From Euborellia annulipes (lineage: Eukaryota; Arthropoda; Insecta; Dermaptera; Anisolabididae): DNA of 64,000 nucleotides. The stretch lies in the NCBI GenBank assembly GCA_023213315.1, contig JAKCPI010001728.1:62001-126000 (forward strand), read 5' to 3'. The translations under genes were made by a program, and so were the position numbers. The notes beneath the pieces were generated by a model. That model searched no databases. It saw only the letters and a list, made by a program, of their open reading frames with translations, and was not told the origin of the DNA. Positions 46,141-56,586 of this stretch are shown here, piece by piece (within the stretch, counting starts at the first letter, position 1; every line of letters starts with the position of its first letter).

Positions 46141-49100
46141 GTAAGTAAAAAAATTATTTCTTATTACTATCCCAGCCTTTTTTATCATGAATAAATTTAA
46201 TTTATTTCTTGCTTTTATCATTAAAAAAATAAAAAAGAATAGAAAATCGAGATCTTAGGTATTTTTGGAGTTTTTTTTTACGATTTCTTTCCTATGAAGT
46301 GCAGGCTCTACAAACAATTTTGAGTGGAATATACATTTTAATGAGTTTGAATTTTGAGGAAATCGGCTCTAACGATTTTGATTAAAATTCATAAATCAAT
46401 TACATATTTTTTAGTACACATTAAAATGCTTATTCCCCCCCCAAATTGAATGAAGAACACTTTATTCCTGAACTTTAGAGGAAAGATAGGAGAAATGGTA
46501 GCAACTAAATATAATTACAGTGGAACCTCGCTTAACGAGCATAATTCGTTCCAGAATCATACTCGTAAAGCGAAACAATAACATTCTCCTTTTAGAGCTT
46601 ATACGAAACGTTGCTCGTTAAGCAAGTCAATTTTTTACAAATTGTTTTGCTCGTTATGCGAATTACTCGTTATGAGAGGTGCTCGCTAAGCGAGGTTCTA
46701 CTGTATATGTTTGCTTATAAATAATTTGAAAGGGTTCTGAAATACCTTCGAAAACCAAATATATCTCGAAACAAAAAAATCTGTTGCGACAGCACAAACT
46801 TTTTGATTGCCGAAAGTACGAAAAAGTTGTATGATGTGCGGTCAGTCATACCAGATTTTTATAGGATATTCTTGTCTTGGAATATTGGAAAATTGGATTA
46901 TCCTCAACCGGCAAATTTCATATTTTGTCACGATTTTTAAGAAATTAAGAACACCTGACATCGAGAAATGGCGGATTAGGAATCTAATTTATAGTATTTT
47001 GCTATTAGGCCACTTAGATAATTAAAATAAATTGTTTTAAGAACGTTTTTGATAACTAAAAAATTAAATAAAATTAACTTAAATAAGTTATATAAGTTCA
47101 GAAAGAATTTTTTTTTTTTTTTTAAGTACTAGATTGTTAAAGAACTGATGCTCTATTAAAGGCGTAGATTGAAATTGATTAAATTTCAAACATACCATGT
47201 AATGATGTCGATTTGGATGTGTGCCTCCGTGTAAGACGTATATAAATACTTGTAAAATTTATTATTCTATACATATGCGCTATACAGGTGTATTATAAAT
47301 AATATTATAATAGATAAATTCACATACAAAACAAAATTATTTTATCTTAACATGATAAAAAATTTTTGTAAACAGTTTAGCGAACAATTCAACTTATATT
47401 TTTGAATCTTTACTGTCCCCCAAAAAATTTACTAAAATTATATTCTCCTTTTCGTATTCTAATTACCCTAAGAAAAAATATAATTATGTCTTTTATGAGT
47501 AAATTAATTAATTATATTTTCTGCTTTTTTTTTTAGATTCTCCGCGAAAGCTATTTCCTCTGCATTGGCTGTCATGGGCAGTTTCCTTCACCGGGATCGT
47601 CCTCGTCCTGGCTGCCCATGGCCATTACACTGTCGATGTACTTATAGCTTATTATGTAACTACAACTCTCTTTTGGATTTATCATACTCTTGCCAACTAT
47701 GGCCATTTAAAGGTAATTTTAGGTTCAATTTCTTACTAATGCTAATTTTGAGTCAATCTCACAAAATTTATTTGTAAATATACCATTGAATAACACCAGT
47801 ATAAAATTATTTTTTGATGGACCCGTGTATTTTTAGAGAAGCAGGTGATATCCATACCAGTTTGTAATTTTTGTTATTTTTCCTTGTTCAAAGTTTCATC
47901 TTACCATTTTTTTTTTTTTTGTTTCCTCGTCATCACTTTATTTATCCTTGATGACAATTTATTTGATTTTTTATTCGACAATTCTTCTTGAGTATTTTTT
48001 TTATAAAGAACTCTATTCTCTTTAATTTTGCTCTCGACTAGTATATAAATTTAAGTTTTGGATTCATTTATGAATTTGAATTTCTATTTTAACACACCAA
48101 CCATCTCGTGGATGGAGACCAGTGAGCCTAGTATTTGGTAGAGAAGACAGCTGTAAGAAAGAAACATAAAAAATTATCAAATCCTCTAATTCAATTGTAG
48201 AGATTTTTCGACGGAGTCTTCCTCAGGACAACTTCCAAAGTGCCAAGATAACAAACTTCTTGGCCTCTCCTAACGTGATGTGTCCAAACAATCGTCTGGC
48301 TTACTCGTGCATAGGGAACAAACCATGCCAGCCAGACAAAGTTTCTTAACTTGACACCTGTTGAGTGGCACTGAAGAAGAAGGGAAGACTCCGTCGAAAA
48401 GTCGATATCTTCACAAAATAATTAAAGAGAATAATTTTTATTTTGCTGTTTCTTTTCTCCCATTCATATCAGATATTCAGCCAAAATCCCCTTTTATATA
48501 ATTTTGCAAGGTTTGTAAACAAAACGATCTAAAATGGGAATGAATGTCTCGAGCTTCTCTAAAAAATTTCTAATGAAAATATCTTGATCTGATACTATCC
48601 GAAATATTTACAAATGAATTTATGGAAGAATGAAGAAAAAAAGGCAGACATTTATTTTTTGAAACACTTTTTGTTAAATGTTTTTATTTTATATTTTTTT
48701 TTTTACTGACTATATTAATCAATGCCAAAATGTAGCCAGTCAGCTTACCCCTTCTAACTTGTGCCATCCCCTTCTCTCTCTCTCGGAATTTAAATTTTGG
48801 TTTCCTGGTCAAAAATGTGCAATTTTTTATTCTTGAAAATATTAGGCTGAACGCACACCGATCGAGCAAAAACGTTTTTGCCTAAAACTGTTTTTCTATG
48901 GGTCAACGCACACTGAAGAGACAAAACACAATCGGTCATGATTCGACATCATCGAACAAAATGTTTTGTCCGAAAACTTTTTTGCTCGATCGGTGTGCGT
49001 TGGCATCGAGCAAAACGTTTTGCTTTTGGACAAAACGTTTTTCTTAATTGGTGTGCGTTCAGTCTTAGTTATCATTAAAATAAGTTTGAATCTATTGACG

Positions 49101-50585
49101 TCATTCAATTTAAAATTAAGTTCAGTTATTATTAATTAATGTCAGATAATTGTCATATCAACATTTCCTGTTGTTTTTATAAATCGTTAACTTTGACTAA
49201 TTTCGTATTAATAATTCTCTTAAAGCAAAGCATATGAACTTTTTTGATGATCGCCCTACAAGAGTTAGTCATAAATACACTTACAGTCGACTCTAGATAA
49301 TTCGAAACTCGATAATTCAAACTCTTCACCTGTAAACTTCGGTAAATCGAAAAAATGCTATGTATTTAGATACGCTCGATAATTCTAAATCTTTTTCTTA
49401 ACAAGAGGGGGGGGGGGGGTGTTCTATAATTCGAACTAGGTCACGTACCCTCTTTATAATTCGAATGTTTTCTAGCAATATTTACTCCTCATTTTCCGCG
49501 TAATGATCCCGCCTTCTTAACTCCCCACTTCTCTTTAGTTTATGCAAAAAGAAGTATTCAATTATATATTATATTAATTTTAAACTGGTAACCGTTGGCT
49601 CTAGTTGAAACATTATGCTTTAATAGGAGAATTAAATTCACAAGGTTTTCTGTTTCAATAATATATTAATTTGATATTAACACTTTATACGTATTTCGAC
49701 ACCATATGTGTCATCTTCAGAAGCGAATTACATACTGAATGGACAGTGGAAAAGTGATTCTAGTCCATTCAGTATGTAATTCGCTTCTGAAGATGACACA
49801 TATGGTGTCGAAATACGTATAAAGTGTTAATATCAAATTAATATATTATTGAAACAGAAAACCTTGTGAATTTAATTCTCCTATTATATATTATATATTA
49901 ATTACCCCTTAATGTGTCCGAAAAAAATTATCGCGACCGTGAAGGGGTTCGAAAAAAAATATCGCCAATACTTTCCAAATTCCTAGTTGAAACATTATTA
50001 TTTAATTCTCCTATTAAAGTCTACAATTCTGAAGAATAAACAAAAAATATTTTACAAACTCATTTGCACGGAAATCACAAGGGGGCCGTTTTCATAATTT
50101 TTATTTTTTTACTTGAGGCTCTATATAAAATTAATGTAAGCTCATCCATATTTTCAATATGTGATTAAAAAACTCTTAATAATTCGAATTTTTTTTCTTT
50201 TCTCTTGATAATTCAAAAACTCGATAATTCGAATATTTCTTGTAGTCCCTTGGATTTCGAATTATCGAGAGTCGACTGTAATTAACAGAAATATTTGTTA
50301 CAGGGGGGGGGGGCCCCTCTTCCATCATGCCAAGAATCAAGAAGAGTCACGAATCTCTATATAATAAGATAATAAACTAATAAAGAATTTTTAAGATTTC
50401 TAATTGTTGTTTTTTTGTTTGTATTACAGCAAGTGAGCCCAAACAATTTCCTTTCAAGAATGTGGTGGTTTCGAATCTTCATTTATCTTGAACGCAACGT
50501 TGCTGGACCAGTTCCTCGACAATACGATTGGCCGTTTTCATGGCCAAGGCGATTCAAAGGCAAACATCCAAACAGAAACAGCTAG
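45180..50585 (+). CDS. SGMS: Sphingomyelin synthase family protein (phosphatidylcholine:ceramide cholinephosphotransferase), three coding exons
   Basis: Exons 45180-46140, 47537-47712 and 50430-50585 join in phase through GT/AG introns to give 430 aa. Family knowledge: these multi-pass Golgi or plasma-membrane enzymes move the phosphocholine head group from phosphatidylcholine to ceramide, yielding sphingomyelin and diacylglycerol; some relatives make ceramide phosphoethanolamine instead. Seen here: a long hydrophilic N-terminus (1-150) with an acidic run near 107-116, membrane spans near 157-177, 205-226, 235-257, 303-319, 332-348 and 352-370, the VHERVP motif at 177-182 after span 1, CGDYIYSGHTV at 299-309 and HGHYTVD at 348-354. 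The LPP-type triad is complete: H307, H350, D354, with the same 43- and 4-residue spacing as H285/H328/D332 of human SMS1. The C-terminal NFLSR...WPFSWP segment resembles SMS1/2 more than SAMD8/SMSr. There is no SAM domain in the visible N-terminus. Head-group specificity cannot be decided from sequence. Confidence 0.93.
46141..47536 (+). other. Synthase intron between coding exons 1 and 2, with repeats
   Basis: Contains a diverged family A copy at about 46290-46858 that is itself split by a TA-flanked MITE. The remainder is AT-rich, with a T run before the acceptor. Confidence 0.7.
46518..46703. mobile_element. Mariner-like MITE, TA duplication
   Basis: Ends CAGTGGAACCTCGCTTAACG and the reverse complement CGAGGTTCTACTG, flanked by TA (46516-46517, 46704-46705). 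Internal CTCGTTAAGC and CTCGTTATGCG phrases repeat. Confidence 0.82.
47537..47712 (+). CDS. SGMS: Sphingomyelin synthase coding exon 2 (residues 321-379)
   Basis: The acceptor is ttttttttttag at 47525-47536 and the donor GTAATT is at 47713. The exon completes the split Tyr codon, continues as YSPRKLF and carries the HGHYTVD motif with H350 and D354. Its reading continues into exon 3 in phase 0. The first 230 bases also read open in another frame, which is a shadow. Confidence 0.93.
48202..48226 (-). ncRNA. Hammerhead-like core motif
   Basis: Minus strand: CTGAGGA-A-GAC-TCC-GTC-GAAAA-ATC. A related plus-strand version at about 48371-48413 has GACTCCGTC-GAAAA-GTC but an expanded purine stretch after CTGAAGA. 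Activity is not established. Confidence 0.3.
48842..49067. mobile_element. MITE with CTGAACGCAC ends, second copy
   Basis: Ends GGCTGAACGCACACCGATCG and GGTGTGCGTTCAGTC, flanked by TTA-like triplets that might be a PIF/Harbinger-type duplication. The interior has ACAAAACGTTTT phrases. Confidence 0.68.
49284..50278. mobile_element. Pogo/Tigger-like non-autonomous element with nested palindrome
   Basis: Ends CAGTCGACTCTAGATAATTC and GAATTATCGAGAGTCGACTG, flanked by TA (49282-49283, 50279-50280). GATAATTCGAA phrases are scattered at both sides. The 265-bp palindrome at 49621-49885 was inserted later. Confidence 0.8.
49621..49885. repeat. Palindromic foldback with hammerhead-like motif in both arms
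   Basis: Two apparently identical arms of about 120 bp around a loop of about 20 nt. Minus strand 49688-49720 and plus strand 49787-49819 both read CTGAAGA-T-GACAC-ATATG-GTGTC-GAAATAC-GTA, the best stem of all the hammerhead-like copies (5 bp). Confidence 0.8.
50430..50585 (+). CDS. SGMS: Sphingomyelin synthase last coding exon (residues 380-430)
   Basis: The acceptor gtattacag ends at 50429. The 51 codons include the family signatures NFLSRMWWF and WPFSWP and end in TAG at 50583-50585. The tail after WPFSWPRRF is short and basic, and lacks the long C-terminal extension of human SMS1. Confidence 0.92.
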   Translation, partial: QVSPNNFLSRMWWFRIFIYLERNVAGPVPRQYDWPFSWPRRFKGKHPNRNS

Positions 50586-52815
50586 CCCGGGCTCTCAGTG
50601 CTCATTAAGCCCGAATCGTCTATGCCCTTCATCATTAGACTAATGTGTACGCTTTTCAATAGCGCCTTATATAAAATGGCTATCGAACTTTAAAAAAAAA
50701 AAACTAAGATGGAATCGAAGCTATTTTTGAGATTGTCAATGTTGCTTTTATCCGCGATTTTTGTTCATGTCAACACAATCGTTGCGGAATATCATTTTGT
50801 AAGGAGGACATCATATTCCTCGTTGCGGCTGTGTCAGCATATCATTATATCCCCCCTCCCATCCCCCCCCCCCTCTAAAATATGCTCACTCATTAAAAAA
50901 AAAAAAGTGTCCACTTTTTGACCAAAATTTGCTTCCCCAAAATGAGTGTGGCGCTTGCTTACATCGAATTAAAAAAAAAAAAAAAAAAAAAAACTCATCT
51001 CATTCACCATTCTATGTGTCTTGATGTATTTGATGTGTTCCACTCTTCCCCCATAAAAAAAGAAAAGTAAAATTATCTATCCCATCTTTTTCAAATCCTA
51101 CTAGTCTCGAATAATCGAACGAAGAATACTTTTGATAGAAGATGTTTTTATTTATTTTTTAATTTTTTTTTTTTTATTAGTCAACGATTTTTTTGTTACG
51201 TAGGGCGAAACTTAAAAAAAAAAAAAAAAAACACGCCAGAGATGATTGATACTCATATCCATAGATAGAATTTATTTCTCGAAAAACTTGAGGGTGCCTT
51301 CTAGATTGTCCAAATAGCTAGTTGATTTATCTATAAATGGAAGAATATTTTTAATGTTTCGATAAATATTTTTTCTTCTTGTTAAAATCATATTTATTAG
51401 TATAATATATTGTAAACCCTGCGTATTTACATATAATATATATATACATATATATTTTTATATATATACTATCCAAAAATTTAAATGTTGTCTTCAGTCA
51501 CACAGAACAAAAAGGCGAAAATGTAGATTTTATTTTTCAGAATCTCAAAATGATTTTATACTTATATAAATATATATTAGAATAAAACTTTTTATACACA
51601 CTATGGTACATGTTCCTCCCTTTGTCACATATTTTTTTATTTAGAGAGAAAAAATAATAATTCTCTAATTTGATATTAATATGTATATATGAATAAAAAA
51701 AAAAAAAAAAAAAATGATGAATCTACTACATATTAAATCAGAATTTTTTTTTTATTTTAACTATTATTTATTTACAATAAACCTTTACAAATACTTCTAT
51801 CAATTATTTTTTTAATAGATCTGTATATATTATATACTTTTTCATATTGTATATGCCAAATTTATTGTCTTAATAATATTTATATACCCTGGTATATATG
51901 GACGATATTATGGATGAAGGAACCAAGCGCTTTTATGATCGAAATTGAGATAAGACCGCCATCTTGTAGGGAAAAAAGATCTGCCTCTTTATTTAAATCA
52001 CAACTTATTACTCTGTGCACATTTGTTGTATAAAACAAGAAAAAAGTCATAGCCATTGGGTTTGTTTACAATTGTGCAGCCTTTATCTCAGATTTAGTTT
52101 AATAGCGCTTGGTTCCTTCGTGCTTGGCAGTCCATATATTTGTGAATCTCAAAATTTTTAAAGGACTATTGTTTATTTATTTTAATGACCAAATAATAAT
52201 TTTTTTGATTTTAAAATTAAATAATGAACATGCAACAACTTAGATATATATAAGAAGAAATTTCTATCATAATAAATAAATAAATAACTTATTTTTTCAA
52301 TTCCAGCCATCTGTGTGATTGGTAACAACTTTAATTTCGTAAAAGATGAAAATTATTATATAGAAGTGTCTGTGTTAAACTAAAAAAAAAATAAATTTTA
52401 TTATTTAAATAGATATCTTTTATAAATATACACCATTCATATGAGTATGCCTTTTGATTATAAAAAAATGAGCAAAAATAGAAAATTAAAGTCAAGAATA
52501 AAATTAGTAAATGATATTTTTTTTTTAAATTCCTATTCAAGTATCATTGCTAATTTAGAAAATCAATGTTCGATGACCTATCATAAATTTTCCATTGGAC
52601 CATCCGAAATTTGGTAACTTGCTTCCTTGAGCTTCCCTGCTTCTTAATCCTGATAATTAACAAATAATTTGTAAAACATTACAAAAATCAGATTTTGATC
52701 TAAATTTTATTGATATTTGATAATTTTTTTGTTAAATTTAGTAAGATCCTAAATGTAGGTCGAAGAGTCATTTTTAAGATTAAATGATAACAAGTATTCT
52801 CTTTTTTTTTTTATT
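50586..52815 (+). other. 3' UTR and downstream spacer of the sphingomyelin synthase gene
   Basis: AT-rich sequence with no exon that I can support. Candidate polyadenylation signals on the + strand include AATAAA at 51581-51586 and one near 51775. Long A runs lie at 50970-50992, 51212-51230 and 51696-51713. The short open frames near 50709 and 52331 look accidental. Confidence 0.4.
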
Positions 52816-53142
52816 TAAGGTCCATTCTACACGAGCGTTTTTGATGCGTTTCTAACGCCGCGTTTACAACACTTGAAAGCTTGAAAGTTTGGCCCATTCT
52901 ACGCGAGCGTTTTTAACGCCGCATTTTTGACTCATTTTTCTAACGTCGCGTTTTCAACGCTTGATCTCTTGAAAGTTTTGCCCATTTACACGAGCGTTTT
53001 TGACGCGCTTCTAATGCCGCGTCTTCAACGCTTTAAAATTTTGCCTATTCTACACGGGCGTTTTGAACGCGTTCTTGCCGCATTAGACACGCTCGAACGC
53101 CAGCTAAAACGCGTTCAAAACGCCCGTGTAGAATAGGCCTAA
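52816..53142. mobile_element. MITE with internal tandem GAGCGTTTTTGACGCG units
   Basis: Ends TAAGGTCCATTCTACACGAG and GTGTAGAATAGGCCTAA are inverted. Inside, four degenerate units of roughly 55-90 bp each start CCNATTCTACACGAGCG and contain AACGCCGCGTTTTCAACGC. Target duplication is ambiguous (TTAA/CTAA). Confidence 0.7.
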
Positions 53143-53834
53143 ATATAAATTTATTTTTCATCTTTGAGGGAGGAAAGAAATTAGAGGATATCTTCTAAAA
53201 ATTATAAAATAAATATAATATTGATCACATCCAATTGAAATAAACAGAGTCGGGGTCTAAATGGCCTTCGATGCCGAAACAGACCTTAATTATAAAAAAA
53301 AAAAATATTGATATGCTGGGCTGCTGAGAGTTTTGCCGAGCCACTCTCCTCCGGAAACACAAATTAAAAAAAATAATTTTAATTTGTTAGCCATTGAACA
53401 TCACTCATTTATAAATGAATATATTTTGTTTCACCCAGAAACCCGAAGGGGGATTTATCCTCCTGTCGGCTGCCTTATTATTTTTGTCTTTCAATATCTT
53501 ATATTATTATTTAAATCATATCAGATAGGTATATAACCCTTGATAAAAAAGATTTACAATATGTGAGACAAACATTCGAGAAATAGTACCACAAAGTTGA
53601 GTAAAAGTGGCACCGATTCCTTCTTTAAATAAAGTAAAAAAGCCTAGACTTGATTCGGACCAACGCCTCCACTGACTGGTTGTTTTGTATTATGTTTTGT
53701 AAATTTGTATTGTTGCTTGTTGACCTAGTAGCCACTTAGGGCTTGTCTGTGTGGTCAGCAGGTCGTTAATTAATTAATTTATTTATTTAAATATGAATAG
53801 AGGAAAAATAAAACAAAAATAGAGTATTTAAAAT
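53143..53834. other. Spacer with a type D SINE tail at about 53244-53303
   Basis: GGGGTCTAAATGGCCTTCG then ATGCCGAAACAGACC and poly-A, with the outer GGTCT/AGACC helix intact. No gene seen. Confidence 0.5.
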
Positions 53835-54093
53835 TATTATTCAGTGCTTCTTAACCTTTTTAAAGCCAGGGAGCACTTTTGTTCATATGAAAATATGAGG
53901 GCCCCCCGGTTGGGCGGGGGGGGGGGCGGCCCCCCCCCCCCCCCCCCCCCCGGGGGGGGGGGGCCCGGGCGGGGGGTTTTTTTTTTTTAATTCTTTTTGT
54001 TGGATGCCTGATTAAAAAAAAAAACCCTCAACACAAAATATATTTATTACTTAAAGCGCTCTTCTCCTCATTCTCCTGGCTGGGCGGCGGGGA

Positions 54094-54131
<38 letters not shown>

Positions 54132-54142
54132 GGGAGAGAGAA

Positions 54143-54165
<23 letters not shown>
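53835..54165 (+). repeat. hAT-like MITE end followed by extreme G/C and A homopolymers
   Basis: CAGTGCTTCTTAACC is a typical hAT end, but no right end is found. 53908-53977 and 54091-54131 are almost pure G or C, followed by an A run of about 29 (54149-54177). Such runs are easily mis-sequenced. Confidence 0.5.
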
Positions 54166-54179
<14 letters not shown>

Positions 54180-54419
54180 GAGGAACACTTACAATTAATT
54201 AGCCAAAAAACAAAATTAATTGGTTAAAATTATTTTGTGGAGGGTTTTGATTTTTTAAGGGACTCTCATGTTGGGGATTAATTTAATTTTGATTTAAATT
54301 ATTAAAATTACTATAAAAATTTCTTAATTTGACATTAATTCAATATTGTAACAATGAAATAATTTGAATTTTTAAATTCGGTTGGCGCCCGAAAAAGACC
54401 AATAAAAAAAAATTCAAAT

Positions 54420-54668
54420 TTTCCACACTTCTGGATGAACCAATCAGAGAGAGCCTGGCGGGATTATTGGCTTCGTTGCTACGAGTGACAAGTGATAGTC
54501 GATTGGAATTTTTCTATTATCTTATATCAGAAATTATTAATTCAGTTTTAATAAAATTAGTGCATTCAAGTGTTCTTCGTTTCAATTACGAAATCAAATA
54601 ATGATAGAAGAAGATGAATTCGACTGGTACTCGTAAACCGAGATCGGCTCATTATTCCAGTGGTGAGT
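54420..54668 (+). promoter_or_regulatory. Candidate promoter and first exon of an unidentified gene
   Basis: CCAATCAG at 54440-54447, an inverted ATTGG near 54466 and a GC-richer patch precede a short leader. An ATG at 54614 opens 16 codons ending in a good donor, GTGAGT, at 54663. An acceptor-like ccttcag at 54798-54804 would continue the frame for 25 codons to a GTAAGT at 54882, which is itself the end of a foldback repeat. I do not recognise the peptide. It could instead be a 5' UTR exon of the FAM162-like gene 1.8 kb downstream. Confidence 0.3.
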
Positions 54669-54880
54669 TATCTATATTATTTTTTTTTTAACATTTGTTT
54701 GAATTTAATTTCTATTTTTTATAGACATCTAGTAAATTAATTAGCTATTAATAAATGGAGTAATAAGAAAAACAGTCTTATTTTATTCAAATTAACACCT
54801 TCAGGGCTGCAGGTCTTGACCATTCTCAGAGCTGACAATAATCGAAGTATACAATTGGAGAGATGTGGCTGTGAGATATC

Positions 54881-55252
54881 AGTAAGTGAGATTTGGAGGA
54901 CAGCAGCCAGGAAGCTAGCCTCTATTTAATAAAACAGACTCCTTTAACAAAACGTTTCGGCTAATTTTAATTGCGCCATCTTCAGTTGTTGTAGCTGTAT
55001 AAAAATATTTACATTGTTTAAAGTTAATTGTTATAAATTTATACAAAATATAATTTTTCCCTTATTTTAAAACTTACAGTCTAATAGGAAATAGAGTTGT
55101 CACTTGTGTGTTGTGCATAAGCGAATAGTTCAATGATGCTTATGTGTTATAAGATGGCGCAATTAAAATTAGCCGAAACGTTTTGTTAAAGGAGTCTGTT
55201 TTATTAAATAGAGGCTACCTTCCTGGCTGCTGTCCTCCAAATCTCACTTACT
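54881..55252. repeat. Foldback element with hammerhead-like motif
   Basis: Arms of about 104 bp starting AGTAAGTGAGATTTGGAGGA. Minus strand 54951-54985 reads CTGAAGA-T-GGC...GCC-GAAAC-GTT; the other arm is damaged in the first heptamer. AATAATCGAAGTAT lies on both sides of the element but 30 bp away from its left end. Confidence 0.7.
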
Positions 55253-55459
55253 AATAATCGAAGTATCTAATTTTAACAGCTACAATACTGACCATGAATT
55301 CAATAAAGATATATGAATCAGGATTACTATCGCCCATTTTAATGTGATACACATGTTCTAAGCGACTTTAAATTACATTATTATGATTTTTAATCATTAT
55401 TGATATCTGGAAATTCATATTTTTATTTGATCTTTTATTTTCATGTGTTCTCGATTGAA

Positions 55460-56100
55460 AAATTTAAGTTTTATAATTTAAGTTTGGGGGAGGGGGGATG
55501 GGGGCAGGTGGGGGGGGGGGGGGGGTGGGTCGGTTGATGGGGGTTGGAATAAATTTTTTTTTTCAAGTTTTAGGGGGGGAGGTAATTACCCTCTTTCCCC
55601 CCCCCCCCCCTGTATCCGCCCTTGAATGCACCTATAATTTATTTATTTTTTTCCTGGGGTGACCGCTCCCCCAGGGGCACGAGAAAGCATTTTGAGGTGT
55701 GCGAGTCGATTTATAGAAATTTATCTATAAAATTTCATTTTACTTTCTTTATGGAAAATTTACAAATGTCAAAGTGATGTCCTTTTTTTGACGACGGGTT
55801 TTAGGGGGTGCGAGACAAGAGCTGATCCATAGGAGTTTCTCGAGGGAGGGGGGGGGGGTAATCTGGTGTGACTGAGTCGCACAGCACACAATTTTTTCTT
55901 ACTTTCGGTAATTTAAAGATGCATTCTGTACTTGTTTACCAGAATATATATACAAATTTTTAAGTATTGATTTTTAAAAATTTTCATTAAAAATAAAATT
56001 TCATTCTAGAAAAAAAAATATTTTTCTCAAATCTCGGGGGGGGGGGGAATTACCTCCTTTCCACCCCCCCCTTGGTGTGATTTTAAGAAAAATCTGAAAT
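55460..56100. repeat. Cluster of G/C-run MITE fragments
   Basis: A right end GTATCCGCCCTTG at about 55613, a left end CAAGAGCTGATCCATAGGAG at about 55816, a family A hairpin fragment CTGGTGTGACTGAG...at 55863, and more G/C runs. Probably two nested or partial copies of the 15119-15325 family. 55253-55459 holds nothing recognised. Confidence 0.5.
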
Positions 56101-56462
56101 GGTAAGGAAAAATTTCTTTTAATTTGGCATGGAATAACCCTTTTAAATACAAATACCAACTGGTTCAAACATTTGCCACAAGATAGAGCCACCTGCTCTC
56201 ACTTTATGTCAGGGAGGCTTATGTCAAATTTATTATAAAAAAAAATAAATAATAGATAAAAATTTAACATTTATGCAATTATTAAAAATCTTTTAATTTT
56301 TATATTTGTATTCTAATCTAATACAATATGCTTAAATAATATATCAGTAATAATTTTTCTCACGTTGTCTTCAACTCACTCAGCTGTCATTCGTCATAAA
56401 AATTCTATTTATTTATTTTCGTACTAAATTTTCTCACTCTCTTTTTTTATTATTAATCCAAG
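56101..56462 (+). promoter_or_regulatory. Likely promoter region of the FAM162-like gene
   Basis: No repeat recognised in the last 250 bp before the start codon. TCACTCAGCTGTCATTCGTC near 56375-56395 has initiator-like TCA motifs. No TATA box that stands out from the AT-rich background. Confidence 0.3.
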
Positions 56463-56586
56463 ATGTTTCTTCAAAATATTTTGAAAATAAATTTAAAAAA
56501 TAATTTTAATCGACGATTTATTTCAAGATCTTCAATTCTTAAAGAAAAAGTGGGTAAAAGTGAAAACCCGGTTGCAGACATGCAAG
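56463..56586 (+). CDS. FAM162A: FAM162-like coding exon 1 (presequence)
   Basis: 41 codons plus one base; donor GTAATA at 56587. It encodes the basic mitochondrial targeting segment. An AG immediately before the ATG could be a splice acceptor, so a further 5' UTR exon is possible. Confidence 0.88.

Larger units (their letters stand above)
47713..50429 (+). other. Synthase intron between coding exons 2 and 3, repeat-rich
   Basis: Holds an imperfect inverted pair with a hammerhead-like motif (about 48200-48415), a CTGAACGCAC-type MITE (48842-49067), a TGACGTCA site (49096) and a pogo-like element with a nested palindrome (49284-50278). G/C runs at 49408-49419 and 50304-50315. Confidence 0.7.
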
